From Chiua virens (taxonomy: Eukaryota > Basidiomycota > Agaricomycetes > Boletales > Boletaceae), in the NCBI GenBank assembly GCA_019787685.1, contig JAHNUO010000006.1, positions 682,001 through 746,000 on the forward strand: DNA of 64,000 nucleotides, read 5' to 3'. Every line of letters begins with the position of its first letter. The first letter of the stretch is position 1. The position numbers and the translations under genes are program-made. The notes below the pieces were generated by a model. The model saw only the letters and a list, made by a program, of their open reading frames with translations. It ran no database searches and was not told the DNA's origin. This document shows positions 56,782 through 64,000 of the stretch, piece by piece.

Positions 56782-57379
56782 ATGGAGTCCCACCCCTCCG
56801 TAAGTGCCTCGCTTCGAACACCATCCTTTACCCGTTGATCGAGCGTCAGCTTCAGCATCCCCGTCTCGCAGAGCTCATCAGCAAATACCCCGCTTCTGCA
56901 GGTGCGCTGTTCCAGACATTCAACGATGTCACGCTAGGTACGTCTCTTCTCGCACCGAGTTATCAACGAGCTCACGGTATGGATAGCACAGAAATGGACA
57001 AACATCGAACTACTCGAACTCGATAAATGTGAGCGCGGCGCGATCAGAGGTCTCCGGCCATCACTCGTGCGTTGTCATCTGCCTTCGAAAGCTAGTCCAT
57101 GCAATTTATCCCTTCTCATCGTTAGACTGCAGGCGAGCCTGCGTCAATGAGTGTCGTCGTACCATGCGGGCTTACAGAGTCTCTCAGCACTGAATGGTAC
57201 GCTCCAGTATTCCTCCGCAGTTATCCTACCTTCACTCTTACAGGATTCGTGACGCCTTCATCGGGCTAGACAACCAGCTTGTGGACGCACCGGACACGCT
57301 CTTCGTAGCGATCTGTTCCGAGGACTCGTCGATTGTGTACTACAAGATCAGCAAGGGCATAGTGAAACCTCAGGTTTGA
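56782..57379 (+). CDS. SEN15: tRNA-splicing endonuclease subunit SEN15
   Basis: Join 56782-56799, 56850-56937, 56987-57070, 57133-57196, 57244-57379; 129 residues, in phase. Structural subunit of the nuclear (or mitochondrial-surface) tRNA-splicing endonuclease. HPRLAELISKYPASAGALFQ, WTNIELLEL, SVVVPCGLTESLS and the closing SIVYYKISKGI are typical of Sen15. The first exon is six codons. It starts 8 bp from the divergent ARMH3-like gene. Confidence 0.87.
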
Positions 57380-57508
57380 GAGGAAATAACCTCCCGTTGG
57401 TGGTGCTACCACTCCAGATCAAACGGGCTATCTAACAATGCCATGCTTGACCCACCTAGGAAGCAACAACGTCCAAATACTGCGGACTTTTATGTTAATA
57501 TCCCTTCC

Positions 57509-59528
57509 CTACTGCAGCAACCCATCGAATCCTGCGTCAACCATCTCCGCAACCCAACTAGCAAGCGCTTCGTCCTTCATCCTAACCCCCTCCATCAACC
57601 TTCGCACTCCCACAAATGCCCTGCGCCCCTTCCTCTCCCCTTCCACCTCTCCCACGTAGTCCTCACTTATGATCTCTCCGTCATCCTCTTCCACTACTCC
57701 AGGGAACCCAAACCGCTCGCCATCTGGCCGTGGTGCGAGGTCAGTCACAACGAACGATGTGTGGAAAAGAATGCGGATGATCAGTAGCGCTGTCAGAGAG
57801 CTAGATGGTGGATCGACTATCGGACGAGGGAACTTGACTGATGTAGAACGTGGCGGCGGGGGCGGGCGTGTGGTTGGATTTGCCAGGGGATAGTTATCCT
57901 CTACAGCGACGGTAAGGCTGTCATCCTGTGATGGGTGTCTAGCAGGAGGCTGCGAGCTTGGTATGTGTGTAAGGACATGTCGCCTCAGATATGATTTAGG
58001 CATTCGCGCAGCGGCACAGGTAGACCAGAGGCAAGATGGATAACTTGATTCGAGATCGTTGACGTGTTCAATCAGGTGTTCGCAGAGTTCACCGGCACTT
58101 GATGGACTTGCGCTACACTGGGATTTATCCCACTGACATTTGAATCGTTGACTAGCTTCTGTTTCCTTCCTCCGGCAAACTCCTCGGACCACAAACCGCT
58201 GGGGCGGGCCAGGAAGAACCATGGCCTGAGCTTGTGGGAACACGACATTGACATTCTTGATCACGTCAGATGCCACAAGCACGGGGAAATGCTCAACGTG
58301 CGGTGTAAACGCGTCTTTGTAAAGGTTCCAAAAGTCGACCTGTGTGAGCTCGCCATCTGGTTCAGCAACGAACATAGTTTTCATCCTGGTAAGTAATGTG
58401 AGTAAAGACACGGGACATGAACGAGCGAAACATACCATTCGTAACATCGAGTTGGCTCTGGTATGGGCAGAAGTCGTTCCATTTCTTCGCTCGTCAGATC
58501 GTGATCTGGCGTCACAAATGTCGCGTTAGCGGAAACTGTGCGCACTTGACCCGTGATGTCCACAGAGACCTCCTCTTCCACTTGCTCCACGAGCAAAAGG
58601 CTAACAAGAACTCGAAGAGTACCCGGCATGGATGGATGGAGCAGGAACGCCTTTGCCATAGGCGGATGCGAAAGGTGCGCATATAGGTAGTTCAAGGAGG
58701 CCTCGACGAGAGGCTTATCGACGAATAACGGGAGGTATCGCATCGAAGCGTCGAGGGCTGGCGAAACAGCTTGAATCCGCGACACGTTCGATTGGTGTGC
58801 GAACAACTGCGCGAGAACCGCGAGGGCGGATATGATGAGGGTGCGGTTCGACGAACGACCTGCGATGTGAAGCAACGTGCGAAGTGGGCCGTTCTCCGCA
58901 GAGTTTGGGTGGGGAAGCGTAATATGAAACGAGATGGCTTGCAAAAGCTCAGTGATGTTGAGAATGAACTCGGCGTTGGCATCCGAGTCTGGATCGAGGT
59001 TGGTGAGTGCGCCGAAAATGAGAGGTTGCGTCCGTCGGTATTCCGCGAGCTCGAGTGCATTAGGTTCGTTTGTCGCCGAGTTGCGAAGGACGAAGAGGGA
59101 TTCGATGGCATGTCTGCGCTTTCTATCTGCCTCGGCAGATAAGGAGAAGAAAGAGTGCTTTTCTGACTCGAGGTAACCTTCCCTGACGTACCATTCGGGC
59201 CATTCGAACAGTGCGTCAGTGAGACCTGGAAGAGACTTGAGAATAAACAGGTCGTTCGTGCACAGCCTATGAAGTCTATCCAATGCCCATCCGATCTCTG
59301 GATGAATCGTGGAGCGTAGTGAGAGCACCATGCGATTGCCCGGTGCGGGTTCCGTGTACCATCCTGGATGAAGGTCAATATGTTGGAAAGTTGTTCGGCA
59401 CAGAGATAGCGCTCACGTTCGTAGTCATCAGTGACATTTGGGCCAGCTCGCTGTGCAGGCTGTGGTTGAGGGTATGGACGGTACGCGGTCGTCGCTGTCC
59501 CCGTTCTGACTGGCGTTACGAGTGCCAT
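57509..59528 (-). CDS. RSC9: RSC9-like chromatin remodelling subunit
   Basis: Complement of join 57509-58385, 58436-59528; about 656 residues. The N-terminal half is armadillo-like helical ([20 protein letters not shown] and following). A RFX-like DNA-binding part comes next ([22 protein letters not shown]), then a C2H2-like segment (CQWDKSQC ... HLIEHV) and a second one (CLWSTC ... HVLTHI). This build is that of fungal Rsc9, a nuclear RSC complex subunit. The frame changes by one near 59329-59334, between NPHRAIA and MVLSLRS. A 62-nt GT-AG intron over that point would also keep frame but removes the conserved SLRS segment, so I favour a missing base. The chosen start is the ATG at 59528. Confidence 0.75.
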
Positions 59529-59621
59529 CAAATATTGTCGCTGTGTCACGCTCCACGCGTCGGTCACATTTGGCTCAGTGGTAGTGTCACGTGTCACGTG
59601 TACACTCGGACTACGACAGTG
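59529..59621. promoter_or_regulatory. Compact divergent promoter RSC9/HUB1
   Basis: 93 bp between the two start codons, with two nearby gtgtcac/gtgtcacgtg stretches. The two transcripts must share or overlap their control sequence. Confidence 0.45.
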
Positions 59622-59995
59622 ATGGCACTGATTGAAGTACGTGCTGGCACTAGACCTGGTTTATTCTGGCTCACAAATTTATCTAGGTTATTGCAAACGA
59701 TCGTTTGGGTCGTAAAGGTCTGTTATCATTCATTGATTTCCTACACTTGGTCTCATCGTCAGACAGTCCGTGTCAAGTGCAGTCCGGACGATACCGTCGG
59801 CGACCTCAAGAAGCTTATCGCTGCCCAGACAGGTACAGATCACAAGAAGATTCAGCTAAAGAAATGGTGAGCGGTCAATCGGGTCGCTTTCTCAACCTAT
59901 CTCCTCATCAACTCTTTAGGTATACAATATACAAGGACCACATCACTCTCGGAGACTACGAGATCCACGACGGTATGAGTTTGGAAATGTATTAG
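59622..59995 (+). CDS. HUB1: Ubiquitin-like protein Hub1/UBL5
   Basis: Join 59622-59636, 59687-59717, 59767-59866, 59920-59995; 73 residues, the family length. Non-covalent modifier that binds spliceosomal proteins and influences 5' splice site use. [42 protein letters not shown] and [15 protein letters not shown] match throughout. It ends in the di-tyrosine-type tail rather than a di-glycine, as Hub1 does. The first exon is five codons. Confidence 0.95.
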
Positions 59996-60271
59996 GCGAC
60001 TCCATGCCATCTACTCAGGGTTTTTCACGCTGTCCTTACTCCTTGTCACTTCGAGCACTCTGAATTTGTAGCAGTATGTATGTTATCTGAATGCTCCGAA
60101 CTCCAGAACAATCATCACCGCACGAGGGTAGTCAAGAATTCCGACTTGGACCTAGTCTTCATGCCCTTCCGAGGATCTTCATCCGCACCAGACCTTGCCA
60201 GACGCATCGAGGACGCTCGCGTCAGATCCGGTTGTCTCCCAACAAAGGGTTTGACGCTTTCCTTGCTTCCC

Positions 60272-62730
60272 TTACTCCTCTCGTGTGTCTGGTCTGACAA
60301 GTGTATTCGTCATCAGATGCCTGCGTGGAGTACTCTCTTCCTGTGGATCCATGGGAACAATCACTTCAGGTAGTGACGCAAGATGTGGAGCACGCGGGCC
60401 ACGCAAGCCAAGCCGGGACCCTAATGATCCTGACCCTGTTAGCTGCCCGGCTTCCGTAATGAAATGATGGATTCGCGAATCGCTCCCGATAACACCATCA
60501 ATTTCGTCCAAGGATGCGGTGGCGTTCATACGTTGTGTGATAGTATCGGTCGACTCCGAAAGAGGGTACACCGATGGCGTGTCCCCACCTGTGGAGACAC
60601 CGGCCCGTGATGCAACTGACCATTGCGTCACGTTTGACCCAATCTCGCCTTCTTGCGCCACTACCGTCACATCGGTGTTGGAGTACTTCATTCCGGGCAC
60701 CGTGACGGCCCCTTCAATTTCGCCGTTGTTTCTGGTCTTGCGATACCAGGTCTCACTGCGTGCCACAGACGGCTTGGCGCGAAGGCGAACATCCAAACGT
60801 GAAATAGCCGAGGTGGGAGGAGGATCGATGGAGAGGAAGTTAATGATTCTGATCGGCAGCGTGACTTCGATGTCAGACGACAGGCCGCCCGTTGTAACAT
60901 TGACGTTGAGGGTATATTCCACTTCCAGCAGCCTCACACGAGCCACAGATAACGCATCAGACTGTTATTCGTCAGCCAACGAGCACGAGGATTAACCGTA
61001 AACAGGCTTACTGGCAGGACAATGTGATGCGCGAAATCCGCCGTATCCCCTGGTTTAACTCCCGTCCACCACCCCTTTGCACTTGCATGCCCTTTGGTGC
61101 ACTTCTGCCCCATCACAAGCATACTCGCGGCGACCACCTTTCTCATCGTCATCGTCTCGCACGCATCCGGATCCGTATCGGCATTTCCCTTTCGTCCCGC
61201 GAGCGGCTTGAACACAGTCGTGGTTCTTAGAAGGGAAATTGACGCTCCCTTCACTGCCTTCTTTGACTCGTTGACCACTCGCAGCTGAATTACACAGCGT
61301 TGCCCAGCGACCCAGTAAAGTCTGTGCATTGCCGCGCTCAGCCTCACTTTCCCGCTCCCTCCCATGAACACGGTCCTTGCGGCTTCGCTCACCAATGGAC
61401 GCGGTGCAGCGGAAAGCTTGTCGTTGAACGACAGGCGAGGCCAAATCTCGCAAGATCGGTAAAAATGCGCAACGGATTCTTCAGAGGTTTCTGGGTCTTT
61501 AAGCATGAGGGAGGCCATCGCGAAATATCTAAGGGCTACGCCTGAATGAATATTCAGTGTGCCCTTGGCGATCCCACAGCTTCCATCCGCGGGAAGAGTC
61601 AACGAGAATGGAAACTCGTGGATGCCTTCTTTCGCCTCAGCCCAGCCATTCTCGTCTGGCGGGCTTGCTAAAACGGAATCCCAAGCAGGTGCGACTTGGG
61701 ACAAGGGGGCTGTACACTGGTAGAATGTGCAACGAGTGTTTCTATATGGGATCGCTTCGTATCCTACGACGCGAACCTTTGCTTTGGAGAGGAGAATGGG
61801 CACATTTTGCTTCTTGTTGGCATTCTTGCGGACGTGAATTGTGATATGACCCTTGAGCGCGCCGCCTTGGACGCATGTCTCGCTCTCGAGCACGATATCC
61901 AGCTCAACGCGAGCCCGCGATTTCGCCTTCTCGAGGGCTAGGGAGATGTCGTCCTTCTCGACGGGAGGGAGGAGCCCTTTACTAACCGCTCCTGGGAGCG
62001 AAGTAGGTGGAATGACGGAGGCATTCCGCTTTAGCCGGAAAGCAGAGTTGCCGAGGAGTATGCGCAACTCGGATGTGCTCTTGAGGGGAGGAGCAGAGAT
62101 CTGCAACAAAGTGTCGCTCGTGGACAAGCCGACGCTGTGGGGGATGAGGCTCGTGTCGTCTTCGACTTTGCCTTTGGCCTTCAGGGTGCCTCTCCTCCCC
62201 TTCAGGGTACCCCTGCGGCTACCTATACCCTGGCTCTCCTCCCGCCAGATTTCCTTACCCACCTCGAACGCCGCACCCACCACCGCAGGGAGGGTGCTTC
62301 CGCCTGGTGTGAGAAAGCCTTGGTCGATCCTCTGTCCGACGCGGTACCCTGAACCACCGGGCTGCGCGTAGATATCCAGCTCTACCATGGAGTCGCCCAT
62401 CTCAGCGAGAAAGAGACCCTGCATGGAGGTTATGGAGCGGAGGGATGGGAGCCAGTTGGATGTGGCAATGTCAGAGGAATTGGCGTTCTGGTTGGCCGAA
62501 TTCGCGGCGGCATCGGAGAAGTTGGTAGTTGTACCAGATCGATCGATGGGGTGTAAAATGAAAGAGGAAGTCGTAGAGGACGTAACAAGGGTTGAGGAGG
62601 GGATTGTTGACAGATTCGGTGCAAACAAGGAAGATCTGAATCTGACTGCGGGATTGTCGCGCTGCGTTGTCGCTGATGTTGGCATTGGTTCGGACCACTC
62701 ACTGAGCACGATCGATGATGATGTTGGCAT
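60272..62730 (-). CDS. Arrestin-like protein
   Basis: Complement of join 60272-60961, 61012-62730; 802 residues. A Ser/Thr-rich leader (about 100 residues) is followed by beta-strand-rich arrestin-N sequence (RARVELDIVLESETCVQGGALKG ... FPFSLTLPADG) and an arrestin-C part (YWVAGQRCVIQLRVVNESKKAVKGA ... LLEVEYTLNV ... LPIRIIN), and an unordered tail. Fungal alpha-arrestins of this build recruit Rsp5-type ubiquitin ligases to membrane transporters; I did not see a clear PPxY. The start at 62730 (MPTSSS) is the first ATG in the open frame. Two exons, in phase. Confidence 0.75.
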
Positions 62731-62792
62731 GGGACAGGAACGAGAAGCACTGACTGCGAATATACGACGGTGTTCATTTGGAAGCAAACTGT

Positions 62793-63105
62793 TCAATGAC
62801 CAGGAGGGGTATGTCCGTGACCATCTCGATCTAGTCCAAGGACATGGGCGGTGGTAGGTGGGTTCCCTGTAAAGAAAATCGTATGATTACATTCAGGACC
62901 ACAGTCCTGTGTTTCACGGTCGGACATGTTGCATACCACGTCGTAGAGGCCTGGTATAACATGAGGCAAAGTTGGCGAAAAACAAAAAGCCATCCTGTGT
63001 AAGCAGTGCTCCAGTGGAGATCATTGTGAACATCGTGGCGAATGACACAAGGACGTATGACGTGTAGGAAAAGACAAAACCTTGTTCACGTTGTCGGATC
63101 AGCAT
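62793..63105 (-). CDS. Possible small membrane protein
   Basis: Complement of join 62793-62866, 62937-63105; 80 residues. One or two hydrophobic helices (VFSYTSYVLVSFATMFTMIS and FLFFANF). The intron has good signals (GTATGC ... TTTACAG) and joins in phase, which is the main reason to list it. It is divergent to VTA1 with 95 bp between starts. No family recognised; it may be a chance frame. Confidence 0.3.
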
Positions 63106-63200
63106 GGCGGCTGCCTCGCGTCGTCCACGCGTCTGTCCCGCTTTCAGAGCGTCACTGATATATAAACATCCAAACTGACAAGCTTTGATCTCACAACAAA

Positions 63201-64000
63201 ATGTCTCTCGGTTTGCCACCAGTCTCGACAGGTCTCAAGTCTATCGCACCGTATCTTCAGCGCGCCGAGGAACTCGTCGATCGCGAGCCCGTCGTCGCGT
63301 ATTGGTGTATGTTCCATCTCACATCCTCCGACGTGGCTTATCTAGCGTCCAGGTGCCTACTATGCTGCGCAGTTGGGCGTATCTCTCAAGGCGCAGGACG
63401 CCAATTCTCGCAATCTTCTCCTGAACCTCATCGATGCCCTCGAACGACTCAAGAAGGAGGTCGGCCCAAATGACACCATCGACATTGAGCCAGCTAGTGC
63501 GGCCTACGTCGAAAACTTTGCACTAAGGGTATTCAAGATGGCAGACGACGAAGATAGAGCCGGAAAAGCTTCCAAGTATGTTCCCATTGTCCTCCCGTGA
63601 ACCAATATCTCATGCACCATGCCACAGGGCTACCGCAAAGAAATTCCTCGCAGCCGCCAACTTCTTTGAGGTCCTTCGCGTCTTTCCAACGAGCGACGTC
63701 TCGGAATCGGTACGTCCTCTTTCTGAACCCTCGATCACAGCCTACTAACCACTCCCACAGACAGAGGGCAAGCTGAAATACGCAAAATGGAAAGCAGCAG
63801 ATATTGCCAAAGCCTTCCGCCAAGGCAGACGCCCAACGCCCGGGCCCGCAGGGTCCGAGCTGGACCCAGACCTGACATCTTCTCTTCCTGCCTCTGATCA
63901 ATTTGGTCCGAAGTATCAACCCCCGACGCCACCAAAGCCCGTCCCGCGGGAGCCTTCTCCTCCCACTAAACCATCTTCTCGTTCCCCGAAGCGTCAATCT
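63201..64000 (+). CDS. VTA1: Vps4 regulator VTA1/LIP5 (5' part, cut by window end)
   Basis: Join 63201-63306, 63353-63575, 63628-63709, 63761-64000 and beyond. Vta1 activates the Vps4 ATPase that dismantles ESCRT-III at endosomes. The N-terminal tandem MIT-like part reads LKSIAPYLQRAEELVDREPVVAYWC, AYYAAQLGV, ALERLKKE and FALRVFKMADDEDRAGKASK, then AAANFFEVL and KYAKWKAADIAKAFRQG. A Pro/Ser-rich linker follows and the window ends inside it. The dimerising C-terminal domain lies outside. Confidence 0.9.

Noticed and set aside
1..64000. tRNA or rRNA genes
   Set aside because: I looked for B-box-like GGTTCGA contexts and found none in a cloverleaf setting; a covariance-model search would be decisive.

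Overview
The window is nuclear DNA of a filamentous basidiomycete, almost certainly an Agaricomycete. The genes carry many short introns (mostly 45-60 nt, GTNNGT...YAG), the proteins match fungal families throughout, and the centre holds an A-type (homeodomain) mating-type locus. I cannot name the species. Coordinates below are CDS spans; exon joins were read by eye and most were checked for reading-phase consistency.

Left flank (1-22 kb): 3' exon of an MFS transporter; a small unknown protein; an ADCK2/CQD1-type UbiB kinase (the YPL109C homologue); ADE1 (SAICAR synthetase); an old-yellow-enzyme reductase; a fructosamine-kinase-like protein; RPB2; a PTM1/GOST-type 7TM protein; SNX4/ATG24; REV7; glycogenin. 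RPB2, the YPL109C homologue and glycogenin are familiar neighbours of Agaricomycete A loci.

A locus (22-36.5 kb): a probable beta-flanking gene (bfg), a divergent HD2/HD1 pair, 2.5 kb of relic-rich DNA, a second divergent HD2/HD1 pair, then the mitochondrial intermediate peptidase gene (MIP). Between the two pairs I find a decayed fragment of the 3' end of MIP followed by a decayed copy of bfg, in the order expected if the whole bfg-HD2-HD1-MIP block was duplicated in tandem and the inner copies of the flanking genes then decayed. HD1 and HD2 proteins form heterodimers between compatible mates and control dikaryon development; the two pairs would be separate specificity modules of one locus.

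Right flank (36.6-64 kb): a WHIM-type chromatin protein, a FAM32A-like protein, TMEM115-like protein, COG1, an unassigned 7TM protein, SSS1 (Sec61 gamma), a PPR-like protein, glycine dehydrogenase (GCV2), an ARMH3/C10orf76 homologue, SEN15, an RSC9-like protein, HUB1, an arrestin-like protein, a small membrane ORF, and the 5' part of VTA1 cut by the window end.

Two cross-cutting points. (1) Several conserved genes (REV7, glycogenin, MIP, the 7TM gene, the PPR gene, GCV2, RSC9) have reading frames broken by single-base indels although the protein remains conserved on both sides. About 16 such sites fall between 18 and 59.5 kb and none in the genes of the first 18 kb. Sequence or assembly error, perhaps from collapsing two nuclear haplotypes of a dikaryon, is the simplest reading. 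(2) The PTM1-like gene appears to contain an AT-AC intron and a GC-AG intron.
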